Below are positions 51,502 to 59,975 of a stretch of 64,000 nucleotides of DNA, piece after piece (the first letter of the stretch is position 1; each line of letters starts with the position of its first letter). Origin of the DNA: Thermococcus celer Vu 13 = JCM 8558 (GTDB lineage Archaea; Methanobacteriota_B; Thermococci; Thermococcales; Thermococcaceae); contig NZ_CP014854.1 of NCBI RefSeq assembly GCF_002214365.1, forward strand, positions 496,001-560,000, in the 5' to 3' direction. Both the position numbers and the translations under genes were made by a program. The notes under the pieces were generated by a model. The model made no database searches. It had not been told where the DNA came from and saw only the letters and a list, made by a program, of their open reading frames with translations.

Positions 51502-52513
51502 CGTCCCTCCTGTCTATTATATGCTCAAGCCCAGGTCCCGTTTTGATGAGACCAACCGGGACGCCAACGCGCTCCTCTATCTCCTCTATGAACTCCTTGG
51601 CCTTTGCCGGCAGTTTATCGTAGTTGGTGACCCCGAAGGCGTCTTTGTCGTACTTGTCGAGCATCGTTATCGCGAGCATCGTGGCCCCGTTCACCCGGGC
51701 GGAGTAGCGGGCGAAGTCGAAGTCGAAGCGGCCGACCCTTCTTCTCCTGCCGGTCACCGTCCCGTACTCGATGAGCCCCAGCCTCTCCGCTTCCTCCTCG
51801 CCCATCTCCGTTGGGAACGGACCGGCCCCGACCCTCGTCGGAAAGCTCTTGAAGACGACGATGACGTCGTCGACCCTCGTCGGCCCTATCCCAACGTCGC
51901 TCGCTATGGCCGAAGCGGTGGTGTCTTTTGAGGTCACGTAGGGGTAGGTTCCGTAGTAGAGGCTAAGCCCGAAGCCCTGGGTCCCCTCCACCAGCACGAG
52001 CTTGCCCTCGTCGAGGGCATCGTTCACCTCCCGCGCCACGTCCGTCAGATAGGGCCCGAGCTCCGGAACCTCCCTCGCAAGCCTCGCCCGCCTCATGACC
52101 CTGTCGGCGTTCGCCGGCCCGCAACCGCTCCCGGTCGTACCTATCTCTTTGTGAAGGTGGCCGTTGGTCCTGTCGAGTCTCCTGTGCTCCTCCTCGATTA
52201 TGGAACAGCGGTAATCTATGCCCACCCTCCCGGCAACGTCGAAGTCCCTCAGGTGCTCAAGCTCGTGGAAGAAGACCTCCGGATCGACGAGAACCCCGGC
52301 GCCGACGAGAAGTCTTGCCTTCCTCTGAACGAAACCGGTCGGAAGCTGTCTCACGGCGTACTTTTTTCCACCGATAAAAACGCTGTGCCCCGCGTTGGTT
52401 CCTACGCCGCCGCGCGCTATCACCTCGGGCTCGTCCTTCAGGGCGAGGTACGCTATGATAGCGCCCTTGCCCTCGTCACCCCATTGACCGCCAACGACGA
52501 TGTAACCCGGCAT
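51494..52513 (-). CDS. purA: Adenylosuccinate synthetase, archaeal short form
   Basis: IMP + Asp + GTP to adenylosuccinate, AMP branch of purine synthesis. Product of 339 aa, shorter than the bacterial 430, as in Pyrococcus. [18 protein letters not shown] (P-loop and catalytic Asp) at residues ~7-24; [10 protein letters not shown] with the catalytic His; [10 protein letters not shown] (IMP loop); [25 protein letters not shown]. Ends convergent with the hydrolase. Confidence 0.94.
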   Translation of the reverse strand: MPGYIVVGGQWGDEGKGAIIAYLALKDEPEVIARGGVGTNAGHSVFIGGKKYAVRQLPTGFVQRKARLLVGAGVLVDPEVFFHELEHLRDFDVAGRVGIDYRCSIIEEEHRRLDRTNGHLHKEIGTTGSGCGPANADRVMRRARLAREVPELGPYLTDVAREVNDALDEGKLVLVEGTQGFGLSLYYGTYPYVTSKDTTASAIASDVGIGPTRVDDVIVVFKSFPTRVGAGPFPTEMGEEEAERLGLIEYGTVTGRRRRVGRFDFDFARYSARVNGATMLAITMLDKYDKDAFGVTNYDKLPAKAKEFIEEIEERVGVPVGLIKTGPGLEHIIDRRDVI

Positions 52514-52644
52514 GGCTCCTTACCCAGGTTTAAGTCAATAGGGGGCTTATAACAGTTTCGAATTTGATAAAAATCAGTCAAAAAATTGGGTCCTGGTTGG
52601 CGAAAGGTTAAAACCCCCTGCAAACACTATCAACGGGGGTAGCG

Positions 52645-53568
52645 ATGAGGAACAAGCTAATAGTCGTCACGGGTGGCGCGGGCTTCATAGGCTCCCACAT
52701 AGCCTGGGAGCTGGTGAAGGACAACGAGGTAATAATCATCGACAACCTCTACACTGGAAAGGAGGAGAACGTCCCGCCCGGGGCGAAGCTCGTTAGGGCC
52801 GACATAAGGGACTACGACGCGATAGCCGAGTTGATAAGCCACGCCGATTACGTCTTCCACGAGGCGGCGCAGGTTAGCGTCGTTGAGAGCGTGAGGGACC
52901 CGGTCTTCACGGAGGAGGTGAACGTCCTCGGGACCATCAACGTCCTCAGGGCGCTCCTTGAAGGGCACGGAAAGCTGATATTCGCCTCTTCAGCGGCGGT
53001 CTATGGCGACAACCCCAACCTGCCGCTGAGGGAAACGGAGAGGCCGAGGCCCCTCTCGCCCTACGGGGTCACGAAATGGGCCGCCGAGGAGTACCTGCGC
53101 GTCTTCCACGAGCTCTACGGTCTTCCGGTCGTTGCCCTCCGCTACTTCAACGTCTTTGGCCCGAGGCAGGGCGCGAACCAGTACGCGGGGGTCATAAGCA
53201 TCTTCATCAACCGCGCGCTGGGGAACGAGCCGCTTGTAATCTTCGGCGACGGAAAGCAGACGAGGGACTTCGTCTACGTGAAGGACGTGGTTAGGGCCAA
53301 CGTACTCGTCGCGGAGAGCCGGCGGAGCAACGGGCGGGTCTTCAACGTCGCGACAGGAAGGGCGACGAGCGTCCTCGAGCTCGCCACGAAGATAATCGAG
53401 ATAACCGGGGCGAACACGTCGATAATCTTCGATAAGCCGAGACCGGGTGATATAAGGCACAGCCTCGCTGATATAAGCGAGATAAGGAAGCTCGGCTTCG
53501 AGCCGGAGTTCTCGTTGGAGGAGGGGCTCAAGAGGACTGTGGAGTGGTACAAAAATATCAGCCATTAG
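52645..53568 (+). CDS. NAD-dependent sugar epimerase/dehydratase (UDP-glucose 4-epimerase-like)
   Basis: Extended SDR, 307 aa. TGGAGFIGSHIAWELV (NAD binding, residues ~10-25), DIRDYDAI, ASSAAVYGDNPNLPL, catalytic YxxxK in PLSPYGVTKWAAEEY (~residue 146), FNVFGPRQGANQYAG and PRPGDIRHSLADIS. Most like archaeal GalE. Likely role: nucleotide sugars for surface glycans. GGGGGTAGCG upstream of the ATG. Its end overlaps the convergent secreted-protein gene by 11 nt. Confidence 0.88.
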   Translation: MRNKLIVVTGGAGFIGSHIAWELVKDNEVIIIDNLYTGKEENVPPGAKLVRADIRDYDAIAELISHADYVFHEAAQVSVVESVRDPVFTEEVNVLGTINVLRALLEGHGKLIFASSAAVYGDNPNLPLRETERPRPLSPYGVTKWAAEEYLRVFHELYGLPVVALRYFNVFGPRQGANQYAGVISIFINRALGNEPLVIFGDGKQTRDFVYVKDVVRANVLVAESRRSNGRVFNVATGRATSVLELATKIIEITGANTSIIFDKPRPGDIRHSLADISEIRKLGFEPEFSLEEGLKRTVEWYKNISH

Positions 53569-54406
53569 AAGCAGAGCTCTCTTCTTTCAGTTTTTCCATT
53601 ACCTCCCTTCTGGCTTTGTGGACTATCCCTTTGATAAAGGGAGATTCCCTAACAACAACGGGAAGGTTACCCAATTCCTGACGGGGGCATTCAGTTCCTT
53701 CTGTGAAATCAAGGGGTACTGTGTCATTTCCTGGCTTAACCCCATTATCCAGAATCAGTAAGGCGGGCCCCAGGCTTACAGCACCTCCGGCTGAGAGGGC
53801 AGGGGGCACAAAGAGCAACCCGTAACATCTCAATACAATATACACCCGGTACAAACCGCCATCGTAGGCGAGTACCGCGTAATCGTTGTACCTCCCCGTA
53901 GGTTTACCGGTGCCAATTTCCTGGATCAGGAGGGACACGATCCCCGCTGAGGAGGACGTGTAGTTCGGCGGTTGAACCGTCACGTGAAAATCACTGTTAA
54001 GTGCCTGATTTCCGTCAATTGACGGGTTGATGCTAACGTTAGTGTAGTAACCCACCTGAAGGGTACCAGCCAGAGTTTTGGTTCCTGTTGAGATCAAACT
54101 TGAAGAACTATAGATGGCCACGGAGACGTTCGTTCCCGTGTAGAGGGAAGCCGTGAAATTACCGGGGTATACCTCCGAGATGTTGCTAAGGAGATACGGA
54201 CCGAACCATCGGCCGAAGAGGGATATGTAAATCAGGTATCCATAGGGCACACAGATGGTTCCCGTTGAGGCAGGGCTAAAAACGTTCCCTCGGCCGCTCC
54301 CGAGCCCCTGAACGTTCACCGTAACCGCGGGCACGGCTAACCCAAAGCCCGCAAGGAGCACGATTAGAACCAGCAGGATTGAAACGAGTCTCAGTCGGTC
54401 GTTCAT
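53558..54406 (-). CDS. Secreted protein of unknown function
   Basis: Product of 282 aa. Signal peptide VSILLVLIVLLAGFGLAVPAVTV, then a Ser/Thr/Asn/Gly-rich ectodomain with several N-glycosylation sequons (NIS, NFT, NVS, NYT) and three Cys (TICVPYG, LRCYGLL, TECPRQ). The C-terminus is charged (VMEKLKEESSASNG). Base composition is visibly less G+C-rich than the adjoining epimerase and purA genes. No domain recognised. Confidence 0.72.
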   Translation of the reverse strand: MNDRLRLVSILLVLIVLLAGFGLAVPAVTVNVQGLGSGRGNVFSPASTGTICVPYGYLIYISLFGRWFGPYLLSNISEVYPGNFTASLYTGTNVSVAIYSSSSLISTGTKTLAGTLQVGYYTNVSINPSIDGNQALNSDFHVTVQPPNYTSSSAGIVSLLIQEIGTGKPTGRYNDYAVLAYDGGLYRVYIVLRCYGLLFVPPALSAGGAVSLGPALLILDNGVKPGNDTVPLDFTEGTECPRQELGNLPVVVRESPFIKGIVHKARREVMEKLKEESSASNG

Positions 54407-54481
54407 ACCAAATTCCGGTTGAGGTAAAAAGTTTAAACGTTATCTCCAGAATTTTGGAGGGTTTTCAATAAAATTTGGGGG

Positions 54482-54925
54482 TCACTTCTTCAGGCTGAAG
54501 CCCATCGCCCCCTTCTGCTGGAGCTCCTGCGCCTTCCTCGCCAGCTCCCCAAGCTGGGCCTCGAGCTTCTTCAGGCCCTCCTGGGTCCTGGCTATCGCGT
54601 CGTCGTACTCCCTGATGCGCTCCTCGAGGTAGCTTATCGCATCGTCGAGGTTCTTCTCTATGGCGTAGCCTGCGCCAACGCTGACTATCGCGTTTTCCCT
54701 GTCCTCGATCCTCGCCTTCAGGAACGAACCGGCACCGAGGGGCAGGAGAACCTCCGGCTTCTCCCCTTCCACCCTCTTAAGCCCTTCCAGCGTCTCCTTA
54801 ACCGCCTGGAACTCATTCCTCCCCATTGTGAGCAGTTCGAGGTTCTGCGATAACAGCTGGGCCTGGGCCTGCAGGAGCTGGTACTCGTAAGCGAGCCTTT
54901 CAAGCTGCTCGTTGCTCTCCGCCAT
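54482..54925 (-). CDS. pfdA: Prefoldin alpha subunit
   Basis: Chaperone subunit that captures unfolded protein and hands it to the thermosome. Product of 147 aa: N-terminal coiled coil ([25 protein letters not shown]), central beta hairpins ([35 protein letters not shown]), and C-terminal coiled coil ending [20 protein letters not shown]. Confidence 0.94.
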   Translation of the reverse strand: MAESNEQLERLAYEYQLLQAQAQLLSQNLELLTMGRNEFQAVKETLEGLKRVEGEKPEVLLPLGAGSFLKARIEDRENAIVSVGAGYAIEKNLDDAISYLEERIREYDDAIARTQEGLKKLEAQLGELARKAQELQQKGAMGFSLKK

Positions 54926-55053
54926 TTCACACCACCGGAAGGACTACGCCGGGGGGCTTTTAAGGTTTGGGTTGTCACCACCCATCCGGGGTTAAACGTA
55001 AAACCTTAAACCAAAAATTAAGGGGAAGAAGGGCCTTTGAGGGGAATCCAGGT

Positions 55054-55941
55054 TTACCCAAGGATCTCCTCCTTCACCCTCTCCGCTATCGCCCTCATCG
55101 CATCGGCCGCCTTTGAGTCCGGGAACGCCTCAACGAAGGGCTTTAACATGCCCATGCTCTCCGGAATCGCCCTGTCGTAGGGAATCTCACCGAGTATCGG
55201 GATCCCCTCTGCCTCGGCCCACTCCCTCAGGGCCGTAAAGCCGGGGTTTAGGTCGGCCTTGTTGATTATCAGGTGGGCGGGCTGTCTGAAGTGCTGGACG
55301 ACCCTGTAAACGCGCTGAACGTCGCTCAGGGAAGCGGGCGTCGGTTCCGCAACGAGTATCGTCAGATCCGCCCCGCCCACGCTCGCTATGACCTGACAAC
55401 CGATTCCAGCGGCGCTGTCCACTATCATGTGCTCCAGGCCGAGTTCCCTCATAAGACTCTTTGCCCACTCTTTCTCCTTGGTGACGAGCTTTCCGCTCTC
55501 GGGCCTCCCAACGTCGAGCTGGGCAGAGACCAGGGGAAAGCCGTAGCGCGTCATAGCCTTCCTGACAATACCTGAGCGCACTTCCTCGAGCGTTATCGTT
55601 CCCGGAACCGGACAGACGAGACCGCAGACGTTGCAACCCTCGCAGGTGAGCTCGTTGACAACGTAGTCCCCGTCGATTACCTTGATGCAATCGTAGGGGC
55701 ACCTCTCGGCACAGATGCCGCACCTCACGCAGCTCTCCGCGTTTATCCTCGCCACCTTTGCGCCTATGAGTTCCCTCTCCTCTTCCCACTCACCAACGCC
55801 GAGGAGCAGGCCGAGGTTCGGGGCGTCGGCGTCGGCGTCGACCGCCACCAGTCTGTACTCGTCCTTCAGGAGGTAGAGGAGTGATGCCGTCACCGTGCTC
55901 TTTCCAACGCCGCCCTTGCCGCTCGCTATCGCCACCTGCAT
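55054..55941 (-). CDS. MinD-family ATPase with inserted ferredoxin domain (2)
   Basis: Product of 295 aa. P-loop IASGKGGVGKSTVTASLLYLL at the N-terminus; an inserted dicluster ferredoxin-like segment (SCVRCGICAERCPYDCI and CEGCNVCGLVCPVPG, residues ~70-125); IVDSAAGIGCQVIASVGGADLTILVAEPTP closing the ATPase. Members of this pair occur across anaerobic archaea with NifX-family proteins; the proposed role is Fe-S cluster or electron-related cofactor assembly. Starts at ATG 55941 (or 55944) overlapping the upstream gene's stop. Confidence 0.87.
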   Translation of the reverse strand: MQVAIASGKGGVGKSTVTASLLYLLKDEYRLVAVDADADAPNLGLLLGVGEWEEERELIGAKVARINAESCVRCGICAERCPYDCIKVIDGDYVVNELTCEGCNVCGLVCPVPGTITLEEVRSGIVRKAMTRYGFPLVSAQLDVGRPESGKLVTKEKEWAKSLMRELGLEHMIVDSAAGIGCQVIASVGGADLTILVAEPTPASLSDVQRVYRVVQHFRQPAHLIINKADLNPGFTALREWAEAEGIPILGEIPYDRAIPESMGMLKPFVEAFPDSKAADAMRAIAERVKEEILG

Positions 55942-56810
55942 CATTCACCACCCCTGAGAAACTCAACGACCTTCGAGGCGATGTCCCTGAAGAGGCCCGC
56001 CTCGGGATGGTGAGTAAGGACTATGGGCCTTCCCTCAACGTAGCTCCGGATGATGTTCTCGCTGTAGGGTATCTCCGCTATCACCTCGGCACCGTGCCTC
56101 TCGGCCACCTCGCGAACCCTGCCCACGTCCCCGAGGTCGGAGCGGTTCACGACGACCACAGCCGGAACCTCCATAAGCTCCGCCAGCCTGAGTATCAGCT
56201 CGCCGTCGTGGATGCCGAGGGGGGTTGGCTCCGTTACGGCCACGATAAGCCTCGAATCCTCGAGGGCCTTCGAAACGGTGTTGCCCGTTCCAGCGGCGGT
56301 GTCCACCACCAGGAGCTCCTTTCCAAGGCTCTGTGCGCGCCTCTTGGCCCACGCAACCACTGGCATGGCCCTGTCCTCGCCTTCCCTGAGCTTTCCGGTA
56401 ACGAGGGGGAAACCGTAGGGCGTCTCGGTGAGGTAGGTGTGCCCCATGAGCTTTTTGCCCGGCAGGATCGCCCCCGGAACCGGGCAGGCTATCTCACAGG
56501 CGGCGCAGCCCGAGCAGAGGTTCGGCATCAGGAAGGGCGTCCCGTCCTGCATCGTTATTATCGCGTGCTCCTCGCAAACCTCCGCACACTTCCTGCAGCG
56601 GGCACACCTCTGGTAGTCAAAGCGGGGCATGAAAAGTTCGACCGGTTCCTCGTTGGTGGGTTCCAGGCCGAGGAGAATGTGGTCGTTCGGCGCCTCGACG
56701 TCGAGGTCGGCCAGAGCGAGGTCGTATCTTTCCGCTAAGGCTATCGTCAGGTTGATCGCGACCGTTGATTTCCCCGTTCCTCCCTTTCCACCGCTCACCG
56801 CTATCTGCAA
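55941..56810 (-). CDS. MinD-family ATPase with inserted ferredoxin domain (1)
   Basis: Product of 289 aa, paralogue of the next gene. VSGGKGGTGKSTVAINLTIAL P-loop, LADLDVEAPND, ferredoxin insert CARCRKCAEVCEEH and CSGCAACEIACPVPG (~residues 67-113), VVDTAAGTGNTVSKALEDS. TTG start at 56810 with a strong GGAGGTGA. It is divergent from the NifX-family gene at 56881, sharing a 70-bp promoter region. Confidence 0.88.
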   Translation of the reverse strand: MQIAVSGGKGGTGKSTVAINLTIALAERYDLALADLDVEAPNDHILLGLEPTNEEPVELFMPRFDYQRCARCRKCAEVCEEHAIITMQDGTPFLMPNLCSGCAACEIACPVPGAILPGKKLMGHTYLTETPYGFPLVTGKLREGEDRAMPVVAWAKRRAQSLGKELLVVDTAAGTGNTVSKALEDSRLIVAVTEPTPLGIHDGELILRLAELMEVPAVVVVNRSDLGDVGRVREVAERHGAEVIAEIPYSENIIRSYVEGRPIVLTHHPEAGLFRDIASKVVEFLRGGE

Positions 56811-56854
56811 GCTCTCACCTCCGGAGTTAGGGCGGCCTAAAAGCTTTTAAGCTT

Positions 56855-56868
56855 TGTGCATACGCTCA
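56855..56868. promoter_or_regulatory. Operator-like motif upstream of NifX-family gene
   Basis: TGTGCATACGCTCA, 12 of 14 identical to the perfect palindrome TGTGCATATGCACA found at 57376. Lies just after the plus-strand TATA-like CTTTTAAG, between the divergent MinD and NifX-family genes. Confidence 0.55.
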
Positions 56869-56880
56869 AGGGGTGATAAC

Positions 56881-57279
56881 TTGAGGTGCCTTAAGGTGGC
56901 CTTCGGGATGGAGAACGACGAGACGCTCGTGGACGCCCACTACGGGGATTCCGAGTTCTTCGCGATATACGAGGTCTGCGAGGACGGGAGCGTGAGGTCC
57001 CTCGAGAAAAGGATCAACGGAGCGAAGAATTTCGAGGAAGAGGACGACGGGCACGGCGACCCGAGGAAGTTCAGGGCGGTGATAGGTCAGCTGCTGGACG
57101 TGGACGTCTTGGCGGCCTTCAGGATGGGCCCCAACTTCCTGAGGATACGGGATGGAACGAACAAGGTGGTCTTCTTCACGAGGACGAGGGAGCTGAGCGT
57201 GGCGCTCCAGCGGCTCCTTGAGAACTTCGATGGGCTGTGGGAACAGGTTCAGGAGAAGAATCGGGGAGAGGAGGCCTAA
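56881..57279 (+). CDS. NifX/NifB-type dinitrogenase cofactor-domain protein (a)
   Basis: Product of 132 aa from TTG 56881 (GGGGTGAT before). LKVAFGMENDETLVDAHYGDSEFFAIYEV has the His typical of this RNase H-like cofactor-binding fold; VIGQLLDVDVLAAFRMGPNFLRI follows. Unlike its relatives downstream, it has an acidic insert (EEEDDGHGDP). No nitrogenase genes are present; the family binds Fe-S or Fe-Mo-type clusters. Likely partner of the MinD-ferredoxin ATPases. Confidence 0.82.
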   Translation: MRCLKVAFGMENDETLVDAHYGDSEFFAIYEVCEDGSVRSLEKRINGAKNFEEEDDGHGDPRKFRAVIGQLLDVDVLAAFRMGPNFLRIRDGTNKVVFFTRTRELSVALQRLLENFDGLWEQVQEKNRGEEA

Positions 57280-57365
57280 ACCAGCTTAACGACAACCGTC
57301 CATTGACTCCACAATTACAGTTTCATCACCAGGGAAACCAACTTTCGATTTGGAACGACCGAAAA

Positions 57366-57389
57366 CTTTAAATACTGTGCATATGCACA
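57366..57389 (+). promoter_or_regulatory. Promoter with perfect 14-bp palindromic operator
   Basis: TATA CTTTAAATACT (57366-57376) followed by TGTGCATATGCACA (57376-57389), which would cover the transcription start. A near-copy is at 56855. Confidence 0.65.
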
Positions 57390-57418
57390 TAATAATCGAA
57401 AGTGAGGAGGTGAGGAGT

Positions 57419-57916
57419 ATGAAGATTGCGATACCCACGAACGGTGGAGGGGTTGGGGACACCGTTGCCCCCGTCTTTGCGAGGGCGCCGGCCTTCCTGA
57501 TAGCGGACGTCGATGAGAACGGCAACGTCATCAACAGTAAGGTCGTTCAGAACAGCGCCGCCATGGCCGGTGGAGGCGCGGGACCCATGGCGGTGCAGAC
57601 CCTCATAAACGAGAAGGTCGAGGGAGTGATAGTCCCGCAGCTCGGGCCCAACGCACTCGGAGCGCTTCAGGCCGCGGGAGTAAAAGTCTACCAAGTTGCC
57701 CCAGGAACGCCAGTTGGGGAGGCCATAAAAGCCGTTGTCGGGGGTAGGGTTCCCCAGTTCGCCGTACCGCAGCCGGTAGCTCCGGTCGCTCCAGTACCAG
57801 CCCCTGCATACCCGGCTTATCCAGCCTACGGCTACGGCTTCGGTCCCGGCAGGGGCTGGGGCCGCGGCAGAGGATGGGGACGCAGGAGAGGATGCTGGGC
57901 CCGCGGCTGGTGGTGA
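57419..57916 (+). CDS. NifX-family protein with Gly/Arg/Trp-rich tail (b)
   Basis: Product of 165 aa. MKIAIPTNGGGVGDTVAPVFARAPAFLIADV and VQNSAAMAGGGAGPMAVQTLINEKVEGVIVPQLGPNALGAL form the NifX/NafY-like cofactor domain (residues 1-115). A Pro/Ala/Val-rich hinge (PQPVAPVAPVPAPAYPAYP) leads to a tail of GRGWGRGRGWGRRRGC type. The tail could bind nucleic acid, metal or membrane. ATG with GAGGAGGTGAGG. Downstream of the operator. Confidence 0.85.
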   Translation: MKIAIPTNGGGVGDTVAPVFARAPAFLIADVDENGNVINSKVVQNSAAMAGGGAGPMAVQTLINEKVEGVIVPQLGPNALGALQAAGVKVYQVAPGTPVGEAIKAVVGGRVPQFAVPQPVAPVAPVPAPAYPAYPAYGYGFGPGRGWGRGRGWGRRRGCWARGWW

Positions 57917-57961
57917 ACACCGATTTTCTCTCTTTTTTAATAATTAAGGAGGGAGCGAGCA

Positions 57962-58180
57962 ATGCCAAGGGGAATATGGAGGGGTTACGGCCGGGGTTAC
58001 AGGGTAGGCCCGCATTCCCTCGGGGGATTTTACACGCTCTTAGATCTGCTTATCCTTATCGGGATCCTGTACTTCCTGATCAAACTCTTCCTTGTGGCCC
58101 TTCCCTACGCCCTCGGTTTAACCGTACTCCTTGTCCTGAGGGCCTTCCTGAGGGGCCCGGGGTTCCACAGGTTCTTCTGA
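57962..58180 (+). CDS. Small Arg/Gly-rich membrane protein
   Basis: Product of 72 aa: a Gly/Arg/Tyr-rich N-terminus (MPRGIWRGYGRGYRVGPHSL), then two hydrophobic helices (LLDLLILIGILYFLIKLFLVAL; LGLTVLLVLRAF), ending GPGFHRFF. RBS GGAGGGAGCG. It lies between two NifX-family genes whose tails are also Gly/Arg-rich. Unknown family. Confidence 0.7.
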   Translation: MPRGIWRGYGRGYRVGPHSLGGFYTLLDLLILIGILYFLIKLFLVALPYALGLTVLLVLRAFLRGPGFHRFF

Positions 58181-58201
58181 GATTATGCAAACTTTTTTAA
58201 G

Positions 58202-58215
58202 TTAGGGAACCCTAA
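58202..58215. promoter_or_regulatory. Palindrome after TATA of third NifX-family gene
   Basis: TTAGGG-AA-CCCTAA, six-base arms, right after TATA-like CTTTTTTAAG (58190-58200). Confidence 0.4.
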
Positions 58216-58235
58216 ATCAGGCGGAGGTGACGTGA

Positions 58236-58685
58236 ATGAGGGTCATCGTGTCCACGACAAACGGGGGACTTGAAGACCGTGTTAATCCAGCCTTCGGCAG
58301 AACCCCGACTTTCACGATAGTCGACGTCGAGAACGGGAGCATAATCAACGTTCAGGTCGTTCCCAACCCGGGTTACAGCCAGCCCAAGGGGGCGGGCGTT
58401 ACCGCGGCCCAGTTCGTGATAGATCGGGGTGCCAACGCCGTCATATCCGGCCAGTTCGGGCCGAACTCCTCGAGGGTTCTCCAGGCGGCCGGGATAAGGA
58501 TGGTCTCCGCCCCGGCAACCATGACCGTGAGGGAAGCCGTCGAAGCCTTCCTCAGGGGCGAGCTAACCGGGGCCACTTTCGGTCCCGAGGGCGGAGGCTA
58601 CGGAAGAGGAATGGGTAGAGGCATGGGAAGCGGCAGAGGAAGGGGAATGGGACGGGGCGGAGGATACGGTCCCGGTAACCGGTGA
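58236..58685 (+). CDS. NifX-family protein with Gly/Met/Arg-rich tail (c)
   Basis: Product of 149 aa. MRVIVSTTNGGLEDRVNPAFGRTPTFTIVDVE opens the NifX-like domain; VIDRGANAVISGQFGPNSSRVLQAAGI continues it to ~residue 110. The tail is GYGRGMGRGMGSGRGRGMGRG-type. RBS GGAGGTGACG. Third cofactor-domain protein in the MinD cluster. Confidence 0.85.
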   Translation: MRVIVSTTNGGLEDRVNPAFGRTPTFTIVDVENGSIINVQVVPNPGYSQPKGAGVTAAQFVIDRGANAVISGQFGPNSSRVLQAAGIRMVSAPATMTVREAVEAFLRGELTGATFGPEGGGYGRGMGRGMGSGRGRGMGRGGGYGPGNR

Positions 58686-58770
58686 TTCGACCTTTCCCCT
58701 GATATTTTCTTGTGAACCGACTTCTGCGGGCGGAAGGTTCTTATGTGACGTCTTCTATACTCCCTCGGTG

Positions 58771-59085
58771 ATGCCGTTGGCGATTATGAGACTCTGGCAC
58801 GGAAGGGTGCCCCTTGAGAAGGCCGATGAGTACGAGAGGTTCCTCATCGAACGCGCCGTTCCCGACTACGGCTCCGTTGACGGGCTTCTGAAGATCTACT
58901 TCACGAGGAAGGACGAGGAAGGCGTTGCCCACTTCCTTCTCGTGACGGTATGGGACTCAATGGAGTCCATCAAGAAGTTCGCCGGGGAGAACCCGGAGAT
59001 GGCGAAGTACTACCCGGAGGACGACGATTTCCTGCTGGAGAAGGAGAAGTACGTTCAGCACTACAGGGTCTTCTACGAGGGGTGA
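58771..59085 (+). CDS. Antibiotic-biosynthesis-monooxygenase-like (ABM/dimeric alpha-beta barrel) protein
   Basis: Product of 104 aa (start uncertain: GTG 58768, ATG 58771 or ATG 58786; TATA-like TTCTTATG near 58738 favours a short leader). MRLWHGRVPLEKADEYERFL, VPDYGSVDGLLKIYFTRK and LVTVWDSMESIKKFAGENPEMAKYYP give the ABM fold with a YYPED core and a C-terminal HYRVFYEG. Cofactorless monooxygenases or haem-degrading homologues share this fold; no function assigned. Confidence 0.75.
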   Translation: MPLAIMRLWHGRVPLEKADEYERFLIERAVPDYGSVDGLLKIYFTRKDEEGVAHFLLVTVWDSMESIKKFAGENPEMAKYYPEDDDFLLEKEKYVQHYRVFYEG

Positions 59086-59147
59086 GGGACACAGCTGTCC
59101 AGAAAAGTTATTCAATACCAAAATCAACAACGAAACGGTGGGTACCC

Positions 59148-59939
59148 ATGCTGACCATCGACCTGTCCGGACGGCTCGCCTTCACGACCGCATCGAGCAA
59201 GGGCATAGGCTTCGGGGTCGCCAGAACGCTGGCCAAAGCCGGCGCGGACGTCGTGCTCCTCTCGAGGAGCGAGGAGAACCTGAAAAAGGCCAGGGAGAAA
59301 ATAAAGGCCGAGAGCGACGTCGATGTTCATTATATAGCGGCGGACCTGACGAAGAGGGAGGACCTTGAGAGAACGGTGAAGGAACTCGAAGACATCGGGG
59401 AGCCGGATACGTTCTTCTTCTCTACGGGTGGACCAAAGCCGGGCTACTTCATGGAGATGAGCATGGAGGACTGGGAAAAGGCCGTCGATTTACTCCTCTA
59501 CCCGGCGGTTTACCTCACGAGGGCCCTCGTGCCCGCCATGAAACGGAGGGGCTTTGGAAGAATAGTCTACTCCACCAGCGTCGCCATAAAGGAGCCGATA
59601 CCCAACATAGCCCTCAGCAACGTGGTCAGGATCTCGATGGCGGGCCTCGTCAGAACCCTGGCCAAGGAGCTCGGACCGAAAGGGATAACCGTCAACGGGA
59701 TAATGCCCGGAATCATCCGAACCGACAGGATGATCCAGCTCGCCAGAGACAGGGCGGAGAGGGAAGGGAAGACGGTCGAGGAAGCCCTCAGGGAGTACGC
59801 CAGGCCCATACCCCTCGGAAGGCTCGGGGAACCCGAGGAGATAGGCTACCTCGTGGCGTTTCTCGCGAGTGAACTTGGGGCCTACATAAACGGTGCCATG
59901 ATCCCGGTTGACGGCGGGAGGCTGAACTCCGTCTTCTGA
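59148..59939 (+). CDS. Short-chain dehydrogenase/reductase, atypical active site
   Basis: Product of 263 aa. NAD(P) motif TTASSKGIGFGVARTLAKAG near the N-terminus; AADLTKREDL; FFFSTGGPKPGYF; IVYSTSVAIKEPIPNIALSNVVRISMAGLVRTLAKELGPKGITVNGIMPGII; and IGYLVAFLASELGAYINGAMIPVDGG. The usual YxxxK is not present: the spot reads ALSNVVR. The canonical Ser is in YSTSVAI. Such SDRs may use a different acid/base or be non-canonical. ATG 59148 with GGTGGGTACCC. Confidence 0.82.
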   Translation: MLTIDLSGRLAFTTASSKGIGFGVARTLAKAGADVVLLSRSEENLKKAREKIKAESDVDVHYIAADLTKREDLERTVKELEDIGEPDTFFFSTGGPKPGYFMEMSMEDWEKAVDLLLYPAVYLTRALVPAMKRRGFGRIVYSTSVAIKEPIPNIALSNVVRISMAGLVRTLAKELGPKGITVNGIMPGIIRTDRMIQLARDRAEREGKTVEEALREYARPIPLGRLGEPEEIGYLVAFLASELGAYINGAMIPVDGGRLNSVF

Positions 59940-59975
59940 GAAACCTTTATCTATTTTCCCACCCATCCAAGAAAC

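Noticed and set aside
55054-58685. Nitrogenase assembly operon
   Set aside because: NifX-like domains occur, but no nifH, D, K, B, E or N is present, so nitrogen fixation is not supported.
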